The notes under the pieces were generated by a model. It worked only from the letters and a program-made list of their open reading frames with translations, did no database searches and was not told where the DNA came from. DNA of 64,000 nt from Sipunculus nudus (lineage: Eukaryota > Annelida > Sipuncula > Golfingiida > Sipunculidae). Location: the NCBI GenBank assembly GCA_026874595.1, contig CM049314.1, forward strand, positions 75,590,300 to 75,654,299, read 5' to 3'. Of this stretch, positions 1 through 14,200 are shown piece after piece; position 1 is the stretch's first letter; each line of letters begins with the position of its first letter. The translations under genes were made by a program, and so were the position numbers.

Positions 1-19
1 TTGACGGTGCTCTAACAAA

Positions 20-560
20 GAAAATTCCATAAAAAAGTGCACATGTATGGACTTTTTTTCGCAGTGCCTGCAGATACCGGCCTGATTTTTAGTGTGTAGG
101 CAGATAATGACCAGTTACAGATCGAGTTCTTGTTTTGTCCCAGTTGACCTACTTTTGACCATTTCACTGCTCCTGAACATAGAAAGTTTCATGAAAAATA
201 GAAATTTTCATAACAAATGCATATGTACTGACTTTTTTTCCTCAATGCCTGCAGATACCACCCTGATTTTTTATGTGTGGGCAGATAATGACAGTTACAG
301 ATCGAGTTAGCGTTTCGTCCCGGTTGACCTACTTTTCATTGTTTTACAGCTCCTAAACATAGAAAATTTCATGAAAGACAGAAATTTTTATGGAAAATGC
401 ACATGTATGGACTATTTTTCACAATGCCTGCATATACTGGCATGATTTTTGGTGTGTTGCTTGATAATGACCCGTTACAGATCGAGTTTGCATTTTGCCC
501 TTGTTAACCTACTTTTGACCATACAACACCTCCTGAACATAAAAAAATTTTCAAAATTTT
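20..560. repeat. Tandem repeat, about 181-bp unit, three copies
   Basis: The block GCCTGCAGATAC recurs at about 65, 247 and 427, and each copy is followed by similar text ending in a run such as CTCCTGAACATA. The period is 180-182 bases. The copies differ by scattered substitutions, so this is an old satellite-like array. It lies upstream of the first visible exon of copy A and has no visible counterpart next to copy B. Confidence 0.8.
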
Positions 561-1850
561 ACAAATGTTTCTAATTTGCCCCAGGCGGGGGCATTCGTGT
601 CGTTCCGACACATCTAGTTTTATTTAATAGTGAAGTTAAAGTATATAAGAAAACACAAATTCTACACATAACTGCAAGTTAGAAAATAAAAATCTCCCTA
701 TAAAACACATTTACTTGTTAGATTGACCCTAGGAGATATTAATCTGAATTCAGCACTAAAGCTAGATTAGAACCATTAGATATATCCTAGGTAGCTATCC
801 CTGAGCTGAACGTCCATAATACAGCCTTATGTTTATCATATTGATAGGTTGTAAAACTAATCTCAGACAGTGTAAACCTAAAGGAAAGGAAGTACAACCA
901 ATTTAGACATATAAACATGACAAATTTAAACTCCAGCATATTCTTTCATATAACTGATGTTACAGGTACTCTTAGAAAATATAACCATGTACCATAAATC
1001 CAGTACTACATGACAGGGAAGATCATCAACACTGGAATAAAGAAGCAACTGATCCCTGCTGAAACCGAATATAAGAAGCCCAGCTGGTGACCACAAAGTG
1101 TAGAAACATCACAATGAAGGCTCTAACTGCTCCATTGACCTGATTACTCTCCTCTGCTCTGTGTGTACCCCTGTGCTCTCCCCCAGAGAATCTTGCAGTA
1201 TACAAAGCAGCAGTTACACAACAGATTGGATGACTGTAGTGTATAACGAGCGGTAATACAGTGTTTGAGGAGCGTATATTTACTGGTGATCAGTGATGTA
1301 GATGAATCCACATCATCCGAGTCTGAGCGCAAGTCAGAGTCCAGGTCACTCGATTCAAAGTCCGAGATGTAGTCCAACTTTTTTAAGTCTTAGTCATTTT
1401 AAACTCGGGGCAAAATCAGATTCAGAGCTCCTGAGGTCCCCTAAAAGTTAATCTTTGATCTGTGCCCCTCTGAACTGTCTTTTATCTATATAGAGCATTA
1501 TATGAAAGGCTTTATTACAAAAAGTGGATTATCTATGATGTTCTTATCAAACAAGTGATGTTTGTAACCAGTGACGTCATCAAATAATTTTGAGTTGTAC
1601 ATTTGAGTAACTTCTTATCATATTATTATCTTCATATTCATTTTATTTATCAAAACATCAAAATAGACATAAAAGTACATCTGCATTTGTGTGCAATTAC
1701 CAAAAACATGTAACACCAAGATCATTCCCTTCCTCTGCAAATATATATATTTATAGTCATAAAGATGTTCTGATATGTATATTTCCCTCATACATGCCAT
1801 CTAGATTTGTGCAGTTCCTTAATGTTCAGAACCTGTCAATTACGACCACT
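561..1850. other. No gene recognised upstream of copy A
   Basis: No convincing exon was found. A 77-residue Ser/Asp-rich frame on the minus strand (1144-1377) resembles the GAGTCC-type low-complexity sequence also seen near 9960-10040, so it is probably repeat-derived. The GPS/TM1 exon that sits about 1.05 kb upstream of the PLAT exon in copy B is not here. Confidence 0.5.
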
Positions 1851-2079
1851 TGTGCCAAGTCCCGTGGGTGGTCGCATTAGATAGGTTCGACTGTACTTGT
1901 ACTTAAAAGTAATGGTCCAGCATGGAAGCATTATACCTGATGTATATCCCATTTTACAGGTTCGCATTAGGCCGGTAGGCCTTGTTCAAGTTTGTTTTAT
2001 TCTATATTTTAGTTCAAGTCCAAGAAGGCACTTGAGTTCTGCATCGGTGCTGCTGATCACATTTCCCCTGTATTTGTAG

Positions 2080-2293
2080 GGAAACATTACATTCCTTGAT
2101 GATAATGCTCCAGGCGCTGCCCATGCCTACATGGTGACAGTACTAACAGGCTGGCGATTCAAGGCAGGGACCAGAGCTAATGTAGCTATAATCCTCACAG
2201 GTGAGGAACACAAGAGTGATACTCATTGGCTGTGTGATCACCGCAGAGTCTGCTTTCATGCTGGAGCCCAGGATACATTTCTGCTACTTACTG
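2080..2293 (+). CDS. Copy A exon: first half of PLAT domain
   Basis: The acceptor is TTTGTAG and the exon starts in phase 0 with GNITFLDDNAPG. It runs through YMVTVLTGWRF and the HWLCDHRRVCF strand to LLLTG, and ends after the first base of a Gly codon at GTAAGG. Its 214 bases equal the length of the copy B counterpart at 57320-57533. PLAT (polycystin-lipoxygenase-alpha-toxin) domains are cytoplasmic lipid- or protein-binding beta sandwiches just after TM1 in this family. Confidence 0.9.
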
Positions 2294-5200
2294 GTAAGGT
2301 TAAGTGTTCTTTAAGATGTAACAGGTTCTTTTGGAATAACTTATAACATACTTTTTCTTGGCCCTCTGTTTTAATAAAATATTTGTAACATGAATCATAT
2401 ATATATTCTTTCCTTAATTGGAAAGAAAGTCTTAGACTCTTATATGCTTTTGAAAAAATGTTAGAGCAGTTTACTTTTATTAGTGAACCTGTGAGCTTAT
2501 GCGATGGTGCGTCGTCATCCGTTGTGCATCGTGTGTTGTGCGTCGTGCGTCATCTGTACATTAACCATAGCTATCTCAAAAACGGCAGGAGCTAGCATTA
2601 CCAATTTTTTTGCAAATAATTAGTCATCTTGAAAACTCTATCGGATTTTGATTTTTTTTTTTTCTAACTGCATTTATTTAGATTTTATAGGGAAAAAGCT
2701 AAAAAATCTTCTTCTTCTTCTCCGAAACTGTCCAGCCAAATTGTCCAATATTTCACAGAAATGATTCCTGGAACAATCTCTCTCATTGGTTGGACTTATC
2801 GACCTGAAATTTTGCATGTGTATACATCTTGGACAGCTTTCTTGATTTTATGACAGGTGGCGCCATCTACATATAGTTTAAGCTGCAGACATCCAAGCTC
2901 ATATCTCGGGAACCGTTTGACCAGGTGGGCAAACATTTTGCATGTTTATAGATCTCACATAGCTCTTTATCATATGCAAAACTGGTGGTGCCACCTGCAA
3001 TCATTTTTGCACAGCGTCTGTCTGTTTGTTTGCCTTGGGATAATATCACTCATATCTCCGCAGTGGTTTGACATATCTGCTTAAAATTTTGCAGGTTTAT
3101 ACATCTTGGATAGGTTTCTCGATTTTGTGGCAGGTGGCGCAACCTACATTTATGCAGACATTCAGGCTTATATTTCAGGACTGGTTTGAAATATCCCCCT
3201 GAAATTAAGCATGTATAGATCTCACATAGCTATTAATCAAACACAAAATTGGTGGCGCCACCTGCCACCATTATTGCACAGCATCCATTTGTTTGTCTGC
3301 CATGGGCTAAAATCACTCATATATATATGTCAGTCGTGGTTTGACTTATCTGCCTAAAATTTTGCATGTTTATACATCTTGGATAGCTTTCTCAATTTTG
3401 TGGCAGGTGGCGCCACCTACATTTATGTATTCGCTGCAGACATTCAGGCTTATATTTCAGACCTGGTTTGACATATCCCCCTGAAATTTTGCATGTGTAT
3501 AGATCTCACTTAGCTCTTAATCATACACAAAAGTGATTGCGCCACCTGCCAACATTTTTGCACAGCATCCGTTTGTTTGTCTGCCATGGGCTAAAATCAC
3601 TCATATCTCAGTAGTGGTTTGACTTATCTGCCTAAAATTTTGCATGTTTATAAATCTTGGACAGCTTTCTGGATTTTGTGGTAGGTGGCCCAACCTACAT
3701 ACACATTTCGGCTGCAGACATCCAGGCTATTATGCAGCACACCTCACTCTATTTCCCCTTGCCACTCAATCAATGCCTCACTTCACCCGTCCCACTCTGA
3801 TTTTGGTGGATACAAGTATCACTTGTTGACCACCCGTATTCTAGTTTTTGTGTTGTGTGCACCCATGCTAGAATTTCAGCGGTGATGTTTGTTTAATTGT
3901 TTCTTGTTCTAAGTGTTTAGTACTTGCATTGTTCATATACATGTTACACATGTTCTTGAAAAGTAATGGTCCAGCATTGAAGCATTATACCTGGTGTAAT
4001 CTCATTGCACAGGTTCACTTTAGGCCTGTAGGCCTTGTTTAAAATTCACTGAGAATCATAAAAGATTAGCTCAATATATTTGTGTGAAATGTGAATGAGT
4101 AGTGTTCATGGTATTAAAATTATAATGCACTCTTAATGGTTTATACAGTAAAATAAGCGAAAGAGGAAGACCCTTGCCTGATAGTGTAGAATCACTCAGG
4201 TACATGCATCATCTGGCATGAAATTCAACCTTACAAGTTTATTTATTATTTTTAATGCACTTTTAGTTGTGTTAAGTTTGAAATAAAGATAGCATTTGTT
4301 ATTTAAAGTCGTTAGAAAAGCTTTAATTTCACCCCCCCCCCCCCCCCCCCCGCCCATAAAAAAAAACGTGTTACTGCTGAAGAATTAAAAAAAATGGGTA
4401 TATTTTAAAAGATGAGTAACCATGACATTTTGACCAATAGCAGTTTTTTTTGGCTCAGGTGACTTGGGAAGTTTAAAATCCATAGACATATGGCATGATG
4501 GCAGTGGCAGAGACCCAGCATGGTGAAATATGTGATTCCATTCCAGTTCTTGTTGCCCTAGAATTTTCGGTTTCAGTATTGTTTCCTTTGCTTGGAGGTT
4601 GTGTTTATTCATGTTCAAGGTTCTTTTTGTGCCGAGGTGATTGCTAACAACAAAACTCCAGTAATCATATATGGAATCTTATGCAATTTTTCTTGGCATT
4701 TCGGGAAGGTGAAATTAAATTAGATTTTGGTGTGGATCTGGTGTGTAACCTGCATTCAGGAACATCTTAAATGTATATTCACAAGTGTTCAGACACTCAT
4801 GCACAAATTACCCTGGGAATTTGAATATAATATGTGAATGCCCACATGATGAATGCTTGTGCTCCAGATTTTTTGTTTGTATTGCAGTTATTCTTGGTTA
4901 ATTGGTTTTTATGTTTTTGCTTTTTTGTGACAAGAAAAAAAAATCGGGTTAAGAGTTTAGGATCTGAGAATTTAATTTATTCAGAAAAATCTTAAACTTC
5001 AATAAAAAGTCACGTTATCTGAAATGTGAAATTTGAGCATTTAAAATATCATAAAGTTTGAGAGATAAGTCCTTGAATTTTGTTTTCTTATAAGACTATA
5101 AATGAATAACACTTGAAAATTTTAAAAGCCACATGCTTCGACTCTAATGAGGATAAAATGGAATGTTTGTCACACAGAAATAAATATTTCATACAACTCA

Positions 5201-8200
5201 GACATGCTTTTAATTAAATATTTTGCATGTCTTCATAATCATGGGTAGGACGTTTCCTACAGGTATTCCATTTGTATACAAAATATCACATGATGAAATC
5301 CAGAGGGCTTAGTAATATTATCATATTTTCTTCTTTCTTAAATATTCATTTTATTATTATTTAATTAACAGACGCCATCCATAATATATGGACCTGTCCA
5401 TTAAAAAAATGTAAGAATGTGTCTATCCAATATATATTTCCAGTATTGGTGGAGACTGATATGGAATGATAAATAAGAACAAGTCTTTAAACGGTTTAAA
5501 TTTAGTGGGACCCTGTTGTATGACTACCCCAAATTGCGACCACCCCCAAATTTCAACCCTATTGCTCAGTCACGAAGGTGGTTTTAATCATGGTGTTCCA
5601 CTGTACACACAAGGAAGAGCCTGTTAAAGGATGCAATTCAGATAAAAATGTCTTTCCTATAAGTGATTTAATTTGGAATAGGTTTTGGTTTTTTTTCAGG
5701 TATCTGAAGCAGGTCATTGTCACAGATCTTCAAGATAAAGAAGTTTACATCTTTAACTGTGATGATTGGCTAATACCTCAAGAAGGTGCACATTCAGCTC
5801 GCCGCCGGATCACAGTCTCTAACGAAAGGACATTTACATTTTGTCAGAGGTTCATGCACCGAATATCAGCAAACTTATGTGACAAGCACCTGTTATCTAT
5901 GATATATAAATGCCGACGTAACAGTCCATTCACCCGCTGTCAACGAGTCACCTGCCTTCTGTGTTTCATACTAGCGATTTCAGTTGCTAGTGTTTTGTTT
6001 CATGGGCAAGATCAACACAATGAGGGAGAAGATTTCTCCATTGATGATGTCCAGTTAACGGTGACACACATGTACATAGGGATGATGGCAAGTTGCGTTG
6101 TCATACCTGTGTTCACCACCCTTGTCCAACTCTTCCGTCTTGTTGGGTGTCGACCAAGAAAAGAAATAAAATATTCAAGTCACAAGTCACATATAGGTAT
6201 GTTACCAGCAGAGGGTTTCCGTAATTATATATAGAACAAGTTCAATATGTTCAATCAGATCTTTCTTTGAAAGGACTATTCTTCAACCATTTAAGTTCCT
6301 AGGTTTTCCTTATTTTGAACACATTTAGATTTTAAGTTTCGTAAGAATGTTCATTTGAATTGTTTCCTATAATTACCTTTATTTTCCAAATTTAACACCA
6401 TAATCTTCTATATTTTCCTATGAATTTTACTACATAATCTTGTTTCTGTAATAACAATATTAACTGTTATTACTTTATAATTATAATTTTTCTAAAGATT
6501 AGGTATTATTGAATATTCACTAGCGTTAATATTTCCTATATTGTTCTGAAAAATTCCTGTTGACACATGTTAGTTTGTAAGAGGACCTAAAATCTTTTGT
6601 TAAAAAGATAGTGAAAATATTAAAAATCAATAAGTTTTCTCTGCAGAATCAAGAGAAAGCGTTGTCAGTGGTCAGCCACAAAGTGGCGCTGATGGTCAAG
6701 AAGAGGAAGGATTGCAGCATCAATTCCCAGAGCAGCACTCCTCAATTGGTCAAGTACAAGATATGGACTTGTCCTCAACCTCATTTTTCTCTCTTAATGT
6801 TGAAAATTATTCTGCCTTTATGAAGAGACAAGCCCTGAAGGGACTGTAAGTTGGGTGTAGATATTAATCAACTATTTACATAACAAATCTTGTTTCTTCC
6901 ATTGGCCTGTGTTTGCCTGTTTGAGGCAGAGGATATTGCGTTCTGTTCTATAACCAATCTTTCCTGCTTTAGATAGCAATGACATAGAAGCGATATTGCT
7001 CCTTGCCATAACCAATACTTTTCTGTTTGAGATAGAAGAGATCTTAAGACTAAGGACACTTTGTTCCATGCAAATTGCCATTTCCAATGTTCCCCTACAT
7101 GAGACAAAATAGATCTTGCACTTCGAACATTGCTCTTTGACCTAGTCAAGCAGTGTTTTCCTGCTCAAGATAGAAGATGCCTAGCTTTTTTGAGATAGGA
7201 GAGATCATGCTTTCTGCCATAACCAGTGCTTTCCTGCTTTAGAGAGATGAACTCTTCCACCTGGCTACAACCAGTTCTCTCTTGCTTGCAATAGAAGAGA
7301 TTTTCTCCTTTTCATATTGCATTTTGCCATATCCAATGCTTTCCTGCTTGAGTTAGAAGAGACATTGCATCTTACTTTGTATTTCATGCTTTATGTTGAA
7401 GAGATCTTAATCCTCCCATGGCCTTTGGTTGCTAAAAATAACCTCTTTGCACTGTTATAAGCTTAATATATAAACATTATTATTTTCTTCTAAACATTGT
7501 TTATTTAAAAAAAAAAACAAGTAAGTTGGGTACTGCTTATTACATGATAACCATTGTAATATGAGCAGCTTCTGACCCAACCACTATTTATATTCCCAGA
7601 CTTCTCCTAAATATAAAGCATATCAACTCCAATAAGCCAGGGTTAAGTATAATAAAATTTATAAGTACTCGTTCATAATAATTATAATAATAATGAAAAT
7701 AAAAGTAAAGATCATATTATGTTGATGGTACATATTGTCTTTAATTGCATTTTGTCAACGAATTAGCCATAAACAAAAATACACAAGAAATAAATTTAAA
7801 ATATACTAGTAAATTGAGTTTGTCTTCAATTAATAGTTTCTTTTTTTTCAGTTTCCCATGGTGGAGCCCATACTGTTGTTGGGTCTTGTGTGTTGGCATA
7901 AGTCTTGCTTCCACCTTCTTTATTGGGATTTATGGACAAGGATATGGCTTCAGAAAGAGTATAGAATGGGCAGTGTCAGTGCTGATTGCGTTGGTCCAGT
8001 ACATCTTCATCAACCAGCCAATAGAAATTTCATTGATGGCAATAGTTTTTACATTGTGCAGTAAACAACCTGTAGAGGTTTACCATCATGTGAGAACGAC
8101 AGTGCAGCTTGGTATGTCTGAGAAAATTTGTCACTATAACCAGTGACTCTTTTAATTAGCACCAAGAACTCTATCCATTACTAGATACTCTAAGGACAAA

Positions 8201-11200
8201 TATATTGCATAGTCATTTTGAGTTCTTAATAATCCTATTAACCTCCAACAAACCCTGCTATTAGGTGTTGAAAATATGATAAAGAAAGAACTCAAGCTGA
8301 GTAGGTTTTCATCATGTAAATGTAAAGTGTGTCGGATTATGTCTGAAATTGAAAATAAACATATACAGTAAACAGCTGAAATACTATATTAACTATACAT
8401 TTAATTTACAGTAAATCGCACGGGGGCACATGATTTTGACCCTACCAACATCAGGTGTAGCCTTCTCCCGTCCGCTAGATAAATGAAGGCAGGGACCTGT
8501 GTCTCTGTGTTTACAACAGGGCCAAAACTGGGTATAGCCCGTCAGCTACAAAAGTGTCAGGGATCTGCTCATATTGGAAATAGTAATGAAGGTATCTGAA
8601 ATAATAAATTGCCATTGATTCCTTTTACTTTCAAACCATCAGACATGATCTTATAACCGGTTCGTATCACTAATGTGTTTGCAGATTCAGACACTGAGCT
8701 TTTAGAACAGATAAACGCTAACCGCTTCTGCAGACAAGAAGATGTACCACATGACCATGCCGTCTATCACCCTCCAACCAATCAGGATCTCCGTACTGTA
8801 AAGAAAAAATTAAAAAAGGAAACAGAAGCTAGAGACCTGCTTCGAGATATCTTCATATACATCCCTTTTTTACTGGTGCTTGCCATTGTGGTTTTTGGTC
8901 ATTTAAGTCCATTATCTTTTCATCAGTATGAAACCACAAAACACATGTTTGTTGATGGGGACTATGGTGGACAAAAGACATTCCTAAAAGTGAGTATTTG
9001 AAGGAGTAATTGTAATGATACAGGTCTCTCATGACACTGTGCATTGTTTTTAAACTTTCATACTTTTTAACTAGGGTATTAACCAGTACAAGTGTCTGAA
9101 TGAATTCCACTAATTGCATGAGTGAATATTTATGTTTTATGTTGCAGATTCTCAATTGAACTTGTACAAGGCAAGTAATCCCAAATTCCACTGTATGTGA
9201 CATATCAATTACCAAAGAAATTAGAAATAAACTTGGCATCCTCATGATGTCTACTTTTGATGTCAGTCAATGCAGAGTCAAATGGGACCAAACTTTATGA
9301 TGTTACTATTGTTTTGTAAAAGCTCTGACAGTCATTGACATATAAAGTCTGCACTGGGGGATTGTACTTTCCAGTTTTCCAAAGGTACCATCCATGATCC
9401 ATCAACCGATGCAACGGAGTGGAATAGGAAAATTTTAACTTCATAATGTTTGGCTGAACTTCTGCATATATACTTGTGGCTGAAAGTTATTGTCAGAATG
9501 TGAAAAATCATAGAGACGTGTCCATGGAAGATTAAATGCAAAATTATAAGTTGAGGTTAGGTCATTGTCACAGCTTATGGTGGCTCTGAACTTTGACCTT
9601 TTGAAAATGTATGATTCAACTAAAGTGCTTCTTTTAGGTGAAGAATGCTGACGATGTGTGGGAATACCTAGAGACCACATTTTTTGCTGCTGCATACGTT
9701 TCTCAGTATTACAATGGCCAAAAGGTCGACCAGCTGAAGGTCACTGCAGACTACGCATCAGTCTTTATCGGAACTCCAAGAATAAGACAAATAAGAGCTC
9801 TGATTGGTCAGTATCACTTTTACACATTGTATTGTATTTTCTAATGGAATGTTTTCAGATATTTGATTTTACTCACAGGACTACTGTAATAATCAGTGTT
9901 ATAGTCAAGTCAGGACCCACCGAAGCCAAAGCAGAATATAATTCACGGCCCTCCGAGACCAAGTCACGGCCCTCTTAGTCATAGACCAATTCAAAGTTTC
10001 AATCCGCCGAGACCGAGACCAGGTCAACACAAAGTCAGAGTCCATACAACTAAGATTCACTGTCTGAATACTGGTATGAGTTATAGCCCAAATGCATGTA
10101 TACAAAATAGGTCAACCTTTAGCGGCCTTTGGCCATGTCACCTTGGTCAGATAGCTCATGGGCAAGACAGAGTCATATCCTATTGGCGCCCAGTCCGAAA
10201 CTTGGGGAACTAGGCCTCAAGACCAAGACCATTCTTGAGACCTCAAACACATAATCATTAAATGGACTTTCATGTAAATTCCATCATGGCTGAACTAATA
10301 AGCTATTCGCACCGTTTCTGACCAGCTGCTCCACAGCAGATTTCAAAATACAGTTATCTGTGCAAATTATAACGTCAGGGGGACAATAGGTCATTTTATC
10401 CCAAAATATTATTGAATCTTAAGTAACCCTTGACAAAGAATATTAATATCTCATATATAGGTTAGGTGTGCCTTTCATTAAACGTTCCTTGAAAGCTCCA
10501 CAAAAATAGTTTGATAATTCAAACGTTATCCTTTAGATAACATCATTGTAATCGAAAAGTAAATCTTGGACAAAGATGCAACTTTTTTCCACTTTTTATC
10601 TTGTCAATTTCATCTTCACGTGTACATTTTGGATATATGTAAATATGTCATGTTTATATCTGTCATTTATATATATTTTATTGTTCGTTTTGGCGGATAC
10701 TATGTTTTTGACTGGGTTCCGCCGCCGCCGCCGTATTCGTTTCCGGAGAACTCCTCTGAGACTACTGGAATGATTTTTCCGAAACTTACACCAATTATCG
10801 GGTCACATGTGAACTGGTGCCTAACCAATTTGCGTTGACCTTTGACCTTTCCTCTCTGCCCAGCGTCCATTTGTGTGTCAGTTTCCAAACATAAACCCAC
10901 ATCTCGGGAACCGTTTGACCGATCAGGAAAAAAAATGTACAGCTTTTGGATAGCTTATAACATACATAAAAAATGGTGGTGCCACCTGTAACCATGTTTG
11001 CACAGTGTCCATCTGTTCGTCTGCCTTGGGTTAAAATCACTCATATCTCTGCAGTGGTTTGACTAATTCACCTGAAATTCGGCATGAGTATACATCCTGG
11101 ACAGCTTTCTTGATTTTATGACAGGTGGCCCCACCTATATTCACGTTAACACTGCAGACATTCATGCTTATATATCAGGAACCGTTTGACCGATCAGGAA

Positions 11201-14200
11201 AAAAAATGTACAGCTTTTGAATAGCTTATAACATACACAAAAAATGGTGGCGCCACCTGCAACCATGTTTGCACAGTGTCCATCTGTTCGTCTGCCTTGG
11301 GTTAAAATCACTCATATCTCTGCAGTGGTTTGATTAATTCACCTGAAATTCGGCATGAGTATACATCCTGGACAGCTTTCTTGATTCTATGACAGGTGGC
11401 GCCACTTACATTCACGTTCACACTGCAGACATCCACGCTTATATATCAGGAACCGTTTGACCGATCAGGAAAAAAAATGTACAGCTTTTGGATAGCTTAT
11501 AACATACACAAAAAATGGTGGCGCCACCTGCAACCATGTTTGCACAGTGTCCATCTTTTCGTCTGCCTTGGGTTAAAATCACTCATATCTCTGCAGTGGT
11601 TTGACTAATTCACCTGAAATTCGGCATGAGTATACATCCTGGACAGCTTTCTTGATTCTATGACAGGTGGCGCCACTTACATTCACGTTCACGCTGCAGA
11701 CATCCATGCTTATATATCGGGAACTGTTTGACCGATTGGGCCAAAATTTTGCGTGTGTATTGATCTCACATAGCTCTTTTTCATACATAAAACTGGAGGG
11801 ACCACCTGCAACCATTTTTGCACAGCGTCTGTCTGTTTGTCTGCCGTGGGCTAAAATTACTCATATCTCAGTAGTGGTTTGACTTATCTGCCTACAATTT
11901 TGCGTGTTTATACATCCTGGACAGCTTTCTTGATTTAATGACAGGTAGCGCCACCTACATTCTAGTTTTCGCTGCAGACATCCAAGCTCATATCTGGGGA
12001 ACTGTTTGACCAATTGGGCCAAAATTTCGCATGTGTATAGATTTCACATAGCTCTTTTTCATACATAAAACTGGAGGGACCACCTGCAACCATTTTTGCA
12101 CAGCATCTGTCTGTTTGTCTGCCGTGGGCTAAAACACTCATATCTCAGTAGTGGTTGGACTTACTGCCTAAAATTTTGCGTGTTTATACATCTTGGATAG
12201 CTTTCTCGATTTTTTTACAGGTGGCGCAACCTCCATACACATTTCGGCTGCAGACATCCATGCTAATATGCAACGACCCTCACTCTATTTCTTCTTGCCA
12301 CTAAATCCATGCCTCACTCCACCCATTCCACTCTGATTTTGGCGGATACACTTAGTCAATATTTGTGGCCTGACACCCCCCCCCCCCTTTTCCGGCCCTG
12401 CAGACCTTTTTCTAAGCTTTGTCATTAGTCTTCCTGGGCTGGACCCCCCTTTTCCAAAATCCTGAATCCACCCTTGAATATTAAAGGTGAGATATTAAAT
12501 ATGTTTTGAAAAAGCCTGGCCATCAGTTGGGGAAGGGAATTACCCAAAAACAATCAGAGGGAGCAACTATAGTTCATACTGTAGAGGTAAATCAAGTCGG
12601 AGTGAAGATCAAACTGGAAAGGATTCCTGAATACCAGCCAACCAAAACGGCATCCCCAAACCAGGGCATGGGGATTTCGCAACCAGAATGGCCCAGTGTT
12701 AGTAGTTTGAATGATGATATAGAACAAGATACAATAAATGAAGGTAAATCCAAATAGTAGGAACTTTTAATATTTATATATTCATATCTTGAGGTAAAAT
12801 TCGTCACATGGCTGAAATAACACACTTTTATAAATAAAACTTTTCTTCAGTAGAACAAACATTTCAAAATAACAGGTGTCTACATTAAATAAAACAAATG
12901 TGTTGCTCAATTTTGATAGCAGATGAGTCGTTTTGTAGGACACGGACTTGCAATCATGTGCAAAAAAAATAATACTCATAATATTATGATTCCCGTCTGC
13001 TTTCAGATCCGTGTGTTTCGTATGTAGAAAAGGAGGTAATCGCTTGCAAACCAGCATTCAGCTTTCCAAAATATGACAAGTATTCCTACGACATTGGTTG
13101 GATCGAACTTCAACCAGATGTAGTTCTGAGAAAATCCAGTGAGTGGCTGTACCGCAGCTCTAGCAAACTTAAAGTCGGGCCGATGTTAGGTAAACATGCG
13201 TGGTACCCGGGCGGCGGCTACTCTGTTGATTTAAGCATCAACAAGAACATAGCAGAACATTCTCTGCAGAGTCTTAAAACAAATGGCTGGATCGACCGGA
13301 AGACAAGGGCAGTTTTTGTTGAATTTTCTCTCTATAATCCTCCTGCTGAGCTGATCTGTGCCGTTGTTCTTATGTTTGAGTTCCTCGATATCGGAAATGT
13401 AGTTCCAAGCTATCAGATTTTAACGTATCGTTTGTACCAGTACACGAGTGTCATGGATAAGATCACAGCTGGATGCCAAGTGGCTTTCCTAATCTTTATT
13501 TTGATATTCATCATAAAAGAATTCCACAGAGCAACAAGAGATGGAAAGGAGTACTTCCGGTCAATTTGGAGCTGGTTGCAGATGATTATAATTTTCCTCA
13601 GCTTGTGCTACTCTGCGGTTTTCATTTACCATTGGTACAAATCCAAGGAGGCATTAGAAGACAAAAAGCGCAGCTCCGGGCACACATTTATTAGCTTCTA
13701 TGCGTCGGCTTTAGCTCACTACATTCTCATGGACATCCTGGGCTGCTTAGTGTTTGTAACGTTCATCTACCTAACGAAACTTCTCAAACTCAATGACAGA
13801 ATCCTGCTGTTCATCCATATTCTCCAGCACGCATCTGTGGTGATCTTTGGTGTTTCCTTCTTGTTGATCATCATTTTAGCCATGATGGCTGCCATTGTCG
13901 TGTTTATTGTGTGCCCTAACTTCGAACGACTGAGCAATTCTGTCCTGACCATCACTCACATGATATCGATAGAATTGATGAAACCTGATATTGAAGAGCT
14001 TGCATTAAGAAACCCAATCATCGGACCATTATTTTATATTTTAATGTTAATTTTTGTTTATTTTGTTCTGGTGTCTCTTTCTCTAATGGTTTTGAATCGC
14101 TGTATGAAGATTATGTCAACCATGGATGCACATATGAGAAGGGATTATGAAGTCACAAGGTACGTTTGGCAGAAGGTGAAAGATGTGACAGGCTGGAAAC

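Noticed and set aside
13473-13694. Shadow frames in the terminal exon (also 13767-13955 and the copy B equivalents)
   Set aside because: They overlap the conserved polycystin coding frame and mirror its conservation; nothing supports them separately.
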